Source of the DNA: Acidiluteibacter ferrifornacis
GTDB taxonomy: Bacteria; Bacteroidota; Bacteroidia; Flavobacteriales_E; Vicingaceae
Reading direction: 5' to 3'
DNA length: 64,000 nucleotides
NCBI RefSeq assembly: GCF_009909615.1
Contig: NZ_WWNE01000003.1
Location: 433,248-497,247 of the forward strand
The position numbers and the translations under genes are program-made. The notes under the pieces were generated by a model that was not told the origin of the DNA, did no database searches, and worked only from the letters and a program-made list of their open reading frames with translations. This document shows, piece after piece, positions 37,119-46,302 of the stretch (position 1 is the stretch's first letter; every line of letters begins with the position of its first letter).

Positions 37119-37568
37119 TAATTTAACAATGTAACAATGAAGAATTGCTTCGTAATTTTTATAATGAATTAATACAAAGTAAATGCAAAAAGAGAATATT
37201 ATAGTCACAAAAACGATAAGTTTTGCTCTAGCCATTATCTCTTATGCTGAATTACTTGAAGAAAAGAAAAAATATATTATCGCAAGACAACTTTTAAAGT
37301 CTGGTACCTCAATAGGTGCAAATATGCATGAAGCACAGAATAGTGAAAGTAAGGCGGACTTTATACACAAAGTAAAACTTGCTGCAAAAGAAGTAGAAGA
37401 AACAAAGTATTGGTTGACTCTCTGTAAAAAATCAGAAAGTTATCCTTTTGAAGAAAGTTTAGAAATCCAAATAAATGAAATTGGTTTGATTATTTATAAA
37501 ATATTATCGAGCTCAAAAAAAGCTTCTAAGATATTGTAACATTTGAGAATTGTTACATTGTTAAATTA
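37119..37568 (+). mobile_element. Inverted-repeat unit carrying a four-helix-bundle gene
   Basis: A 450-bp segment between scoA and scoB is bounded by a perfect 20-bp inverted repeat: TAATTTAACAATGTAACAAT at 37119-37138 and its reverse complement at 37549-37568. The sole gene inside is a four-helix-bundle (23S-rRNA intervening-sequence type) protein. No transposase is present, so movement, if any, would depend on other functions. No target-site duplication could be identified with confidence. Confidence 0.6.
37183..37539 (+). CDS. Four helix bundle protein (23S rRNA intervening sequence protein family)
   Basis: 118-residue helical protein. The motif RQLLKSGTSIGANMHEAQNSESKADFIHKVKLAAKEVEETKYWL is diagnostic of the family first known from insertions in 23S rRNA genes of Leptospira and others. 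Free-standing copies are common in Bacteroidota; the function is unknown. It sits within a 20-bp inverted repeat and interrupts the scoAB operon, in the same direction. Confidence 0.9.
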   Translation: MQKENIIVTKTISFALAIISYAELLEEKKKYIIARQLLKSGTSIGANMHEAQNSESKADFIHKVKLAAKEVEETKYWLTLCKKSESYPFEESLEIQINEIGLIIYKILSSSKKASKIL

Positions 37569-37589
37569 GTCAATTGATAAATTAAGATT

Positions 37590-38243
37590 ATGTTAGATAA
37601 AAACGGAATAGCGAAACGAATTGCACAAGAATTACAGGACGGTTTTTACGTGAATCTTGGAATTGGGATTCCTACACTTGTTGCAAATTATATCCCTGAA
37701 GGAATTGATGTTACCCTTCAATCAGAAAATGGATTACTAGGTATGGGCCCGTTTCCTACAGAAGAAAACGTAGATGCTGATTTAATAAATGCAGGGAAAC
37801 AAACCATTACAACACTTCCTGGCTCCGTATTTTTTGATTCAGCTATGAGTTTTGCTATGATTCGCGGAGGAAAGGTTCAATTGACCGTTTTAGGTGCTAT
37901 GGAAGTATCAGAAACAGGGGACATTGCTAACTGGAAAATACCGGGTAAAATGGTAAAAGGAATGGGTGGGGCTATGGATTTAGTAGCATCAGCTGACAAT
38001 ATAATTGTTGCCATGATGCACGCTAATAAAGCAGGAGAATCCAAGCTATTAAAAAAATGTAGCCTCCCTCTAACAGGTGTGGGTTGTGTTAAAAAAATAG
38101 TAAGTAACCTAGCCGTAATTGATGTAACAGAAAGAGGTTTTGAACTCAAAGAAAGGGCTCCAGGTGTTACTGTGGAAGAAATTATCTCACTTACAGAAGG
38201 AACTTTAATTGTGGAAGGTGATATTCCTGAGATGAAAATATAG
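37590..38243 (+). CDS. scoB: 3-oxoacid CoA-transferase subunit B
   Basis: Beta subunit, 217 residues. The catalytic glutamate that forms the CoA thioester is Glu46 in [35 protein letters not shown] and MGGAMDLV follow, as expected. It should pair with ScoA although an inserted unit separates them, so its expression may be reduced or arise from read-through. Confidence 0.94.
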   Translation: MLDKNGIAKRIAQELQDGFYVNLGIGIPTLVANYIPEGIDVTLQSENGLLGMGPFPTEENVDADLINAGKQTITTLPGSVFFDSAMSFAMIRGGKVQLTVLGAMEVSETGDIANWKIPGKMVKGMGGAMDLVASADNIIVAMMHANKAGESKLLKKCSLPLTGVGCVKKIVSNLAVIDVTERGFELKERAPGVTVEEIISLTEGTLIVEGDIPEMKI

Positions 38244-38285
38244 TGGAGTAAAAAGTATAATCTCATTTCCCATTCCTGCTTGTCC

Positions 38286-40160
38286 ATGAAAAGTAAAATC
38301 AACTTTCTTAGTTCAAAATCAATTGCAATAGTTATTTCAATAGTTATTGTAATTGTACATTTTATACTTCGAAAATATAATTATCAAAACTTCCATAATG
38401 TATTGGGATGGGATGTATTAGCTTATTATTTATACTTGCCTTTTACATTTATTCATGGCGACCCAGGAATGACTGACCAAAACATTATCAAGTACATTTT
38501 CGATAATTATCAACCGTCAGGAACTTTCTATCAAGCATATCCAATTGGAAATGGAAATTGGTCTCCAATGTACACCCTTGGATACGCTATCCTATACTTC
38601 CCATTCTTTATAGTTGGGCATATTTGGGCATTGTTTTCTTCTTATCCAGCTGATGGGTTTTCTTATCCATATCAGTTTTCAATTGCAAATGGGGTGCTCA
38701 CCTACATCATTGGTGGAGTTTTTGCTATCCGAAAATCGTTAACCCACTTCTTTTCAGATAAAATAACCAGTATAGTATTAGTATGCATGCTATTAGGCAC
38801 TACTTTCTTCCATGAAGCAGTGATTGATGAAGTCGGTCCTCATGCTATGATGTTTGCAGGATTTGCTACAGCGCTACTTTTAACGATTAAATGGCACAAA
38901 AATCCACAATCAAAAACTGCATTTTTATTAGGTTTAGTAATAGGACTGTGCATCCTAGCTAGAGGAAGTGGTATTTTCGTAGTGTTTGTTCCATTGTTAT
39001 GGAATATACATGATAAAGCTTCTCTTATAGAAAAACTAGAGTTAGTTTGGGAAAAGAGGAAGCATCTACTTTTTCTTATGATTGGTCTATTTGTTTTCCC
39101 AATGATTCAAATTGTATATTGGAAGCTAATTACCGGAGACTTTATTTTTAATACTTATAAAGTAACTCCTGGATTTGATTGGCTCCAACCCCATTTCCAG
39201 AAAGTATTTTTTAGTTACAAAAAGGGCTGGTTATTATATACTCCAATTATTTCATTTGCATTATTGGGCCTATACTCAATGATAAAACAAAACAAACAAA
39301 TTAGTTTTGCTGTAATCACTTTTGTTTTAATTAATATTTATGTGATTTCGAGCTGGGGAACATGGTGGCAGGGAGGAAGTTTTGGATCCCGATACTTTGT
39401 TGAATCTTATGCTATTCTTGCTATTCCATTTGGATATTTTACGCAGGCCATTCTTCATAAACGAATATTGAAGTATACTTTCATTTTGTTAGCATCCTTC
39501 TTTGTTTTCCTAAATCTTTTTCAAACTTGGCAATTCAACAACTTCCTGTTTGATGGATATTCAATGACAAAAGAATATTATTGGAGAATATTTTTAAAGA
39601 CAGAGGTCACTGATGAAGATAGAAAGTATAGAGAAATCATCAGAGATTTTGCACCAGTGGATGTTTTTAATAATAAAGAAGATTATAATAAACGTACTGC
39701 TGCATTTTTAAATTTTGAGGATGTGAATTTTATCGATTTTAACAGAGATTATATTGACAGTACAGTTTCAGTAAGTGGTAATAATAGCTTTAAAATTACT
39801 CCTGAAGCTATTTATGGCCCTACCTATAAAATCCCATATCATCACCTTACCCAGAATGAGCATGCATACATGACGGTAAGTTTTGATTACTATGCACAAC
39901 ATGACATCGCCGAAAGCTCTGCATTCTTAATTGTCGAAATGGACCACAACAATGGTCAATATGTAGAGAAAAGAAGAGCTTGGAACCTTAGAGACTTTGA
40001 ACACAAAACTGGTGAATGGAACACCATTTCTGTTGATTATTTAACACCATACCCTCTATCAATGACAAATGACGTATTCAAAATATACGTATATTTAGAT
40101 GGTGATAAAGCCATTAATATTGACAACTTTAAAGTCGATGTTTACGAACGTAAATGGTGA
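38286..40160 (+). CDS. GT-C-like polytopic membrane protein with C-terminal beta domain
   Basis: 624 residues from ATG 38286 (a TTG two codons earlier is less likely). About ten membrane segments up to residue 430, with GWDVLAYYLYLPFTFIH in the first periplasmic loop, YWKLITGDFIF, KKGWLLYTPIISF and SSWGTWWQGGSFGSRYFVE in later loops. These match the proteins at 47839-49197 and 51532-52887, so the three are paralogues of a GT-C-type family, probably using lipid-linked sugars (inference). Only this copy has about 190 extra residues at the C-terminus, predicted as a beta-sandwich domain. Its stop abuts the stop of the convergent neighbour. Confidence 0.8.
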   Translation: MKSKINFLSSKSIAIVISIVIVIVHFILRKYNYQNFHNVLGWDVLAYYLYLPFTFIHGDPGMTDQNIIKYIFDNYQPSGTFYQAYPIGNGNWSPMYTLGYAILYFPFFIVGHIWALFSSYPADGFSYPYQFSIANGVLTYIIGGVFAIRKSLTHFFSDKITSIVLVCMLLGTTFFHEAVIDEVGPHAMMFAGFATALLLTIKWHKNPQSKTAFLLGLVIGLCILARGSGIFVVFVPLLWNIHDKASLIEKLELVWEKRKHLLFLMIGLFVFPMIQIVYWKLITGDFIFNTYKVTPGFDWLQPHFQKVFFSYKKGWLLYTPIISFALLGLYSMIKQNKQISFAVITFVLINIYVISSWGTWWQGGSFGSRYFVESYAILAIPFGYFTQAILHKRILKYTFILLASFFVFLNLFQTWQFNNFLFDGYSMTKEYYWRIFLKTEVTDEDRKYREIIRDFAPVDVFNNKEDYNKRTAAFLNFEDVNFIDFNRDYIDSTVSVSGNNSFKITPEAIYGPTYKIPYHHLTQNEHAYMTVSFDYYAQHDIAESSAFLIVEMDHNNGQYVEKRRAWNLRDFEHKTGEWNTISVDYLTPYPLSMTNDVFKIYVYLDGDKAINIDNFKVDVYERKW

Positions 40161-41672
40161 CTAATCATTAGTTAATTTATAGATTTTTATCCCTTTGTGA
40201 GTAAATACCAAGTTTCTTCTATACGGATCAATTATTGGATTTGTATAAAAATTAGTATCCACAACAACCATATATTTTGCGCCTAGCTTAATTTTAGAAT
40301 TTAATACATTCTCCTGATCAACAGCATTAATGGCAGACCATCCTTTTCTTTTTAAAGCATTTAACACCACATTAGGACTAGAATCGTCAGGAGCTACAAT
40401 AAGGTCATCTTCCATGATTCCATGTTCCATTAGTTGACTCTCCATTTGATATAGATTAGTAAGCCATTCTGTATCAGGATTAAATCGCGAATTAACATTC
40501 TTTGAGGTGTGAATCACACTCAATACCAAAAAGACTGCAAGAGTTCCTGAAAACAATGTTGTTGTTACGATATTCCTCTCTATCAACCAACTATACTTTT
40601 TTATAAACATTACTATGGTTAAGGGAATAATTATCATTAAAGCAATGGCATAGTAATCGTGATACATAAATTGAATGTAAAACAGCAGAAAAAAACTAGC
40701 TATACCGATCAAGTTGAGTAAGTAAAAATTATAATAGAGGGAGCTGATTTTCTGATGATAAACCGGAACTATAACTAATCCCATTAATACTAATATGAAA
40801 TATCGACCATATTGATATAGATAAGTATCTTTCCATACCATTAATGCTTGTTTTACTTCATGAATTAGTTCTGTAGAAGCACTCCAAATAGGTGCAGTCC
40901 TTAAGAAAAAGTAATCAGTTTCGTTCTCAAGGTTATACCAGCTAGCATATTGATACCAAACAAATAAGATAGCAAAGACGAAAAAGAATCCTACGATGCC
41001 TTCTAGTTTTAATAAATAATTCCTTTCCTTTTTATAAAAGGAGAGCACGTTTGATATCATTAGTGTACCTAATAATGCTAAAGTCGGAATGATGGTAGTA
41101 ATTTTAAGTAGCCCTGCCATTGCAATGAAAACAATTGACCAGACTACATTCTTAATAGACTTTCGCTGTGAATATTGATAAATAAAGTATAAACCGATAA
41201 ATGAAATAGACAACGCAATAGAATCGGAAATAAAACTAATACTATAAACTACATAAACTGGAGACGTAAACAGAAATGCAGAGGCAAAAGCACCGTAGAG
41301 ACTACTCTTCAGTATCTTGGAAGAAAGTCTATACAAAAAAAATAATCCGATATAGGTAGTCAACAACCATATAATGCGGTATACTGAATAATCGAACCCA
41401 AAAATATGATAGCAAACCGCAACAAAATAATACATTATGGGGAACTCACCGGCGGCCTTACCGCGATTCTCCATTTGGTTATTCATTTGTGGCTCTAACA
41501 AAGAATTTCCATCCGAATAGTAGTTATAAGCCAATGATGCCCCGTCTGCTTGCCTCCAAACATGAATCCCTTCAGGCGGTCGATCTATGATTGAAAAATA
41601 TCCATAAAAAAAAGACGCAGCTATTAAAAAAGCTACAAATAAGATATCAGCTAGAAATTTTCGTAAATGCAT
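40161..41672 (-). CDS. GT-C glycosyltransferase-like membrane protein (PMT/ArnT type)
   Basis: 503 residues, about 10-11 membrane helices up to residue 400, then a soluble domain of about 85 residues. The first loop has HVWRQAD (WRQAD at 39-43), a pattern of GT39/PMT_2-like proteins that mark the acidic active site. So it is probably a transferase using a polyprenyl-phosphate sugar, acceptor unknown. It ends exactly at the stop of the convergent GT-C paralogue (no gap). A promoter-like site lies upstream. Confidence 0.77.
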   Translation of the reverse strand: MHLRKFLADILFVAFLIAASFFYGYFSIIDRPPEGIHVWRQADGASLAYNYYSDGNSLLEPQMNNQMENRGKAAGEFPIMYYFVAVCYHIFGFDYSVYRIIWLLTTYIGLFFLYRLSSKILKSSLYGAFASAFLFTSPVYVVYSISFISDSIALSISFIGLYFIYQYSQRKSIKNVVWSIVFIAMAGLLKITTIIPTLALLGTLMISNVLSFYKKERNYLLKLEGIVGFFFVFAILFVWYQYASWYNLENETDYFFLRTAPIWSASTELIHEVKQALMVWKDTYLYQYGRYFILVLMGLVIVPVYHQKISSLYYNFYLLNLIGIASFFLLFYIQFMYHDYYAIALMIIIPLTIVMFIKKYSWLIERNIVTTTLFSGTLAVFLVLSVIHTSKNVNSRFNPDTEWLTNLYQMESQLMEHGIMEDDLIVAPDDSSPNVVLNALKRKGWSAINAVDQENVLNSKIKLGAKYMVVVDTNFYTNPIIDPYRRNLVFTHKGIKIYKLTND

Positions 41673-41747
41673 TCATTTTAACTTAGGAGTTCAATCACTA
41701 TTACTCCAACACAATATAAAACTTATCAAATCAAATTTTCATTTATT

Positions 41748-41781
41748 CAAATATATAGAATAGCTTTAGTATGACTTCAAA
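41748..41781 (-). promoter_or_regulatory. Promoter of the 40161-41672 gene
   Basis: On the minus strand TTTG (41781 side), 22 nt, TATATTTG (41755 to 41748). Good match to the consensus, 76 bp before the start. The rest of the 244-bp divergent gap to the MBOAT gene shows nothing clear. Confidence 0.5.
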
Positions 41782-41916
41782 TTATAATATTATTACAAAC
41801 AGAATGTTTGATTATCTTAGCCAACCGGATTAATGAAAATCTTGCTAGGCATGACTTTGAATCCGTATTTCGTATTGAATCGAAGGAGTTAAAAAGTAAA
41901 CAATTAGGTATCGTAA

Positions 41917-43335
41917 ATGGTTTTTAGTAGCATTTTTTTTCTCACATACTTCTTGCCGACCTTTCTACTTGTTTACCATTTTACTCCAAGAGAATCTAAA
42001 AATTTAGTTGCATTATTAGCTAGTATTCTCTTTTATGCTTGGGGTGCACCAGAATTTTTGGGAATTGCATTGGGCTCCATACTAATTGATTTTTACATTG
42101 TAAAAGCCATATATCACGGTTCTTCTAAAATTAAAAAACAACTGCTCTGGCTCTCTATCTTAATAAACGTTGGGTTATTATTATATTACAAATACTTTAA
42201 TTTCTTTATTGAAACCACCAATCAAATACTGACTAATTTCGGAATAGAAAGTATTGGTTGGACTTCTATTGTACTACCAATAGGAATTAGTTTTTATACT
42301 TTTCAAAAATTAAGTTATACAATTGATGTGTATAGACAAGTTAGATCTCCGCTAAAAAAACTGATAGATTACGCATTATACATCCTGCTATTTCCACAGT
42401 TGATTGCAGGACCTATTGTTAGGTTTCAAGAAATTGCTAGTCAGTTTACAGACAGAGACATCAATAATTACACTGATAAGCTATATGGATTTTATCGATT
42501 TTCTATAGGACTAGGAAAGAAAGTTTTAATTGCCAATGTACTTGGCGAACAAGCAGACCAAATTTTCGACCTCGAGCCTGTAAACTTAAATTCTTCTCTA
42601 GCGTGGATTGGAATTCTTTGTTATACTTTTCAAATCTATTTTGATTTTTCAGGATATTCAGACATGGCAATTGGGTTAGGTAGGCTGATGGGGTTTCATT
42701 TCCCAGAAAACTTCAATAGCCCTTATATATCTCAAAGTATTAGTGAGTTTTGGAGAAGGTGGCACATCACTTTGAGTTCATGGATGCGTGATTATTTATA
42801 CATTCCGTTGGGAGGAAATCAAGTAAAGTCAAAGCTCAGACTATTTCTTAATCTATGGATTGTTTTTTTAATTTCAGGGCTTTGGCATGGAGCTGCATGG
42901 ACCTTTATACTTTGGGGAGCCTTTCATGGTCTATTTTTAATTGCAGATCGACTATTTTTGAATCAACTAACCCAATATATTGGTAAAGCAGGAAGAGTTT
43001 TTTTAACTTTCATCATTGTAATGACAGGTTGGGTATTGTTTAGAGCCGATACACTTAGTCAAGCTATTGATTTTGCTAAAACAATGTACAGCTTTAATTT
43101 TGCACCCATTCCTAACTTTGCTAGTTTAGAGCTATTGATAACACTTTTCATTGGAATTACTTTAAGCTTTTTATTAATTGTTCCTTCTCTAAACAGTTTC
43201 TATTCCAAATTCAGTAATGGCACATCAACGATAAATAGCTTGTCCAAATTTTTTATCAGTTGTATCCTTTTTGCCTTTAGCATCGCAGCTATTTCAGGTT
43301 CTGACTTTAATCCTTTTATTTATTTCCGTTTCTAA
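41917..43335 (+). CDS. MBOAT family O-acyltransferase (AlgI-like)
   Basis: 472 residues, about ten membrane helices. Begins MVFSSIFFLTYFLPTFLLVY, the AlgI-type N-terminus. The MBOAT motifs EFWRRWHITLSSWMRDYLYIPLGG and SGLWHGAAWTFILWGAFHG are complete, including the catalytic His in LWHG. AlgI-like proteins pass acetyl groups across the membrane for O-acetylation of exported polysaccharide. The next gene overlaps by one base (TAATG) and encodes the expected partner. Confidence 0.92.
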   Translation: MVFSSIFFLTYFLPTFLLVYHFTPRESKNLVALLASILFYAWGAPEFLGIALGSILIDFYIVKAIYHGSSKIKKQLLWLSILINVGLLLYYKYFNFFIETTNQILTNFGIESIGWTSIVLPIGISFYTFQKLSYTIDVYRQVRSPLKKLIDYALYILLFPQLIAGPIVRFQEIASQFTDRDINNYTDKLYGFYRFSIGLGKKVLIANVLGEQADQIFDLEPVNLNSSLAWIGILCYTFQIYFDFSGYSDMAIGLGRLMGFHFPENFNSPYISQSISEFWRRWHITLSSWMRDYLYIPLGGNQVKSKLRLFLNLWIVFLISGLWHGAAWTFILWGAFHGLFLIADRLFLNQLTQYIGKAGRVFLTFIIVMTGWVLFRADTLSQAIDFAKTMYSFNFAPIPNFASLELLITLFIGITLSFLLIVPSLNSFYSKFSNGTSTINSLSKFFISCILFAFSIAAISGSDFNPFIYFRF

Positions 43336-44798
43336 TGTGGCTTAAAAAGAACATACAAAAATTGCTCTACTTCCTGCTATTGGGGCTACTTTTCATGCCA
43401 TTTATTCAAGAACGACTGAAGCTTATACCAGTAACTCCGTTATGTGGATACTTTGTAAAAACAGAAAAAATAGAACTCTCTGTATCGAACTTTATGGATG
43501 GAACTTTTCAAGAGAATTTGGAAACTCGAAAAAAAGAGAATGTAGGATTTCATGACTTCTTAATTCGATTGAATAATCAACGGAAGTATTCTCTTTTTAA
43601 TGAAGTAAATACAAACGACATAATAAAAGGGAAAGAAGGCATGTGGTTTGGATTTAGCTATATAGCTACCTATTTTGGTAATGATTACATAGGGCATTCA
43701 AAACTAATGGATTTTAGCCATAAAATTAAATTCATCCAAGATTCTTTGAGCAAAAGGAGGAAGCTATTTTTCCCATTGATCATCCCAGGTAAAACGGCGG
43801 TTTACCCAGAGTTAATTCCTGATAGATTTTATGCTGAAAACAAAAAAAAAACTACCAACTACCAGACGCTAATACAGTTATTAGATAGCACTAAAACAAC
43901 CTATCTGGATCTTAAAAAGTTTATTCTCATGAATAAGCCACTTTTCAAGTATCCGATTTTCCCAAAAAACGGAGTCCATTGGACTGGAAATACTGTTGCA
44001 ATCGTTACCGACACTTTATTAAGTTTTCTGTCTACTAACACAGGTAGAAATTTAATAGATATGAAGCTATCAGATGGTGAAGTCACTTCTGACAATTACA
44101 GATTTACCGATTATGACATTGGAGAATCCATGAATATATTTACTCATATCTCAGGCGATTCACTACATTACCCAATGGTAGAATATGTTTGCAACAATTG
44201 CGAAAAGCCAAGAGTTTTAGGGGTTGGTGATAGTTTTTTGCAGAGTTTTAGGGGATTCTACCACACTTATGACTCTGCTTTTCATCCTAAATCATATTTG
44301 TGGTATTACAACAAAACAGTAGATTGGCCGGAAAAATTTAATGGAAAAAAAGTGCTGATTGAATACTTGGACTTAGAGGAAGAAATTGAAAAATCTGATG
44401 TCATTATTCTTGAATTCACTGATGAAAACATCCGCCAATCAGGCTTCGGCTTTGTAGACCAGTTGTATGACCTATTAAAAAACGGTAAAAAGAACTATTC
44501 TATTAAAGAATTAAAAAAATTTGAAAAATATAAAACAGATAGCACTGTACAGCATGCTAAATCAATTATTCCACTGACGGAATATTCTTTAGAAAAACAA
44601 ATACAATTGATTGCCATTTCAAAGTATAATAGATCCAAAGTTTTAAATTTTGAGGAAGAAGTACAAAAAATGATGGAAGATATCAGAAATAACACGGAAT
44701 GGCTTGAACTAGTGAAACAACAAGCCATCGAGAGAAATATTTCTCTCGAAGAAAATATATACTTGAATGCAAAATGGATGGTTGAAAATGAAAACTAA
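43335..44798 (+). CDS. AlgJ/AlgX-like SGNH acetyltransferase partner
   Basis: 487 residues with one N-terminal membrane anchor (about 10-26), the rest periplasmic. The sequence [10 protein letters not shown] gives the SGNH nucleophile Ser and NGVHWTGNT the Asp/His-type motif (Asn in place of Asp in this copy is notable). It is the usual partner of an MBOAT protein in glycan O-acetylation (alginate-like systems), and the gene overlap supports this. The C-terminal 120 residues are Lys/Glu-rich helical and not seen in the classical family. Confidence 0.78.
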   Translation: MWLKKNIQKLLYFLLLGLLFMPFIQERLKLIPVTPLCGYFVKTEKIELSVSNFMDGTFQENLETRKKENVGFHDFLIRLNNQRKYSLFNEVNTNDIIKGKEGMWFGFSYIATYFGNDYIGHSKLMDFSHKIKFIQDSLSKRRKLFFPLIIPGKTAVYPELIPDRFYAENKKKTTNYQTLIQLLDSTKTTYLDLKKFILMNKPLFKYPIFPKNGVHWTGNTVAIVTDTLLSFLSTNTGRNLIDMKLSDGEVTSDNYRFTDYDIGESMNIFTHISGDSLHYPMVEYVCNNCEKPRVLGVGDSFLQSFRGFYHTYDSAFHPKSYLWYYNKTVDWPEKFNGKKVLIEYLDLEEEIEKSDVIILEFTDENIRQSGFGFVDQLYDLLKNGKKNYSIKELKKFEKYKTDSTVQHAKSIIPLTEYSLEKQIQLIAISKYNRSKVLNFEEEVQKMMEDIRNNTEWLELVKQQAIERNISLEENIYLNAKWMVENEN

Positions 44799-44851
44799 AG
44801 ACTATAATTCTTCCTCTATTTTTATTCTACTTTTGTCTTTATCTTTGTTTC

Positions 44852-45562
44852 ATGACCAAAAAGCTTTCTATTCTTATTCCTGCATATAATGAGGAACGAA
44901 CGATTCACTTAATTCTCAACAAAATTAAAACTGTTGAGCTTTCAGGAGGATTTAGCAAAGAGATTATAATTGTGAACGACTGTTCATCTGATAATACCGT
45001 ACAAGTTTTAGAAGATTACATTGCCAAAAATCCAGAAATGGGTATAACGCTTTACAGCCAACCTAAAAATATGGGGAAAGGTGCTGCTATTCATGAAGCG
45101 ATAAAAAGAGCAACTGGAGATTACCTTATTGTGCAAGATGCAGATTTAGAATACGATCCAAGGGAGTATAATATACTACTCAAACCAGTAATAGAAGGAA
45201 ATGCAGATGTTGTTTATGGTTCAAGATTTATGGGAGGCAATCCACACAGAATTTTATTCTTCTGGCATTCTATTGGAAATAAAATATTGACCCAGCTTTC
45301 CAATATGTTCACCAACCTTAATTTGACAGACATGGAAACATGCTACAAATTAATCGATACAAAGATTGCCCAATCACTTCAACTCAAAGAGAAACGTTTT
45401 GGTTTTGAACCTGAATTAACAGCTAAATTAGCGCGCATTCCAAAAATAAGAATCTATGAAGTAGGTATATCTTATTATGGCAGAACATATGAGGAAGGGA
45501 AAAAAATTGGATGGAAAGATGGCTTTAGAGCAATCTATTGCATCTTAAGATACTCATTTTAA
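44852..45562 (+). CDS. GT2 family glycosyltransferase (DPM1-like)
   Basis: 236 residues, GT-A fold, no membrane segment. [47 protein letters not shown] and the metal-binding [13 protein letters not shown] are clear. It resembles dolichol/undecaprenyl-phosphate mannose synthases that supply the sugar donor to GT-C enzymes, several of which are neighbours. TACTTTTG at 44828-44835 may be a promoter just upstream. Confidence 0.88.
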   Translation: MTKKLSILIPAYNEERTIHLILNKIKTVELSGGFSKEIIIVNDCSSDNTVQVLEDYIAKNPEMGITLYSQPKNMGKGAAIHEAIKRATGDYLIVQDADLEYDPREYNILLKPVIEGNADVVYGSRFMGGNPHRILFFWHSIGNKILTQLSNMFTNLNLTDMETCYKLIDTKIAQSLQLKEKRFGFEPELTAKLARIPKIRIYEVGISYYGRTYEEGKKIGWKDGFRAIYCILRYSF

Positions 45563-45570
45563 ATCTAAAA

Positions 45571-46299
45571 ATGAAAACCCTACTAATTATTCCCTGCTAC
45601 AACGAAGAGAATCGGCTTCCAATCGATGAACTGGTTCACTTTATTGAGAGAGAAAATGAAGGTTTGTCTTTCCTTTTTGTGAATGACGGTAGCACTGATA
45701 ATACCATAAATATATTAAACAAATTAGCAGATACGTTTTCTTTCGTTAAGGTACTAGACCTTCAACAAAATGTTGGAAAAGCAGAAGCCATCCGTACAGC
45801 AATGCTAAAATATACTTCAGATGAATACGATTACATCGGTTATTTTGATGCCGATTTAGCAACTCCACTAGCCGAAGTCAATCAATTTATCGCAAAGGCA
45901 GAAAAGTTTGATCCAATCATTTTAATGGGTTCTCGTGTAAAACTATTGGGTATCACAGATATTAAAAGAAAGTGGTACCGTCATTATTTCGGTCGAGTGT
46001 TTGCCACTATTGCTAGTAGCATGCTTAAGATTCCAGTGTATGATACCCAATGTGGTGCAAAGATGATTAAATCGTCAGTTATCAAAGTGTTGTTTAAGGA
46101 TTCATTTATTAGTTCTTGGCTTTTTGATGTTGAACTATTGTTTCGATTAAAAAAACTTCCTGATTATAATACTAATCCTACCCCTATTATTGAACTTCCA
46201 TTATCAAAATGGGAAGAGAAAGGTGACTCTAAAATTCCGATATCTTATTTATTTAAGGTTCCTTTTGAATTGGTGAGTATCTACTTAAGATACTCTTAA
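45571..46299 (+). CDS. GT2 family glycosyltransferase (DPM-like)
   Basis: 242 residues from ATG 45571 (the frame opens earlier at 45538, inside the preceding gene). LLIIPCYNEENRL, VNDGSTDNT, LQQNVGKAEAIRTAM and GYFDADLATP are the donor and metal motifs; DTQCGAKMIKSS matches the DPM-like class. A second candidate polyprenyl-phosphate sugar synthase. It starts 8 bp after the other GT2 gene and is followed by a decayed GT-C-like gene. Confidence 0.87.
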   Translation: MKTLLIIPCYNEENRLPIDELVHFIERENEGLSFLFVNDGSTDNTINILNKLADTFSFVKVLDLQQNVGKAEAIRTAMLKYTSDEYDYIGYFDADLATPLAEVNQFIAKAEKFDPIILMGSRVKLLGITDIKRKWYRHYFGRVFATIASSMLKIPVYDTQCGAKMIKSSVIKVLFKDSFISSWLFDVELLFRLKKLPDYNTNPTPIIELPLSKWEEKGDSKIPISYLFKVPFELVSIYLRYS

Positions 46300-46302
46300 T
46301 CA

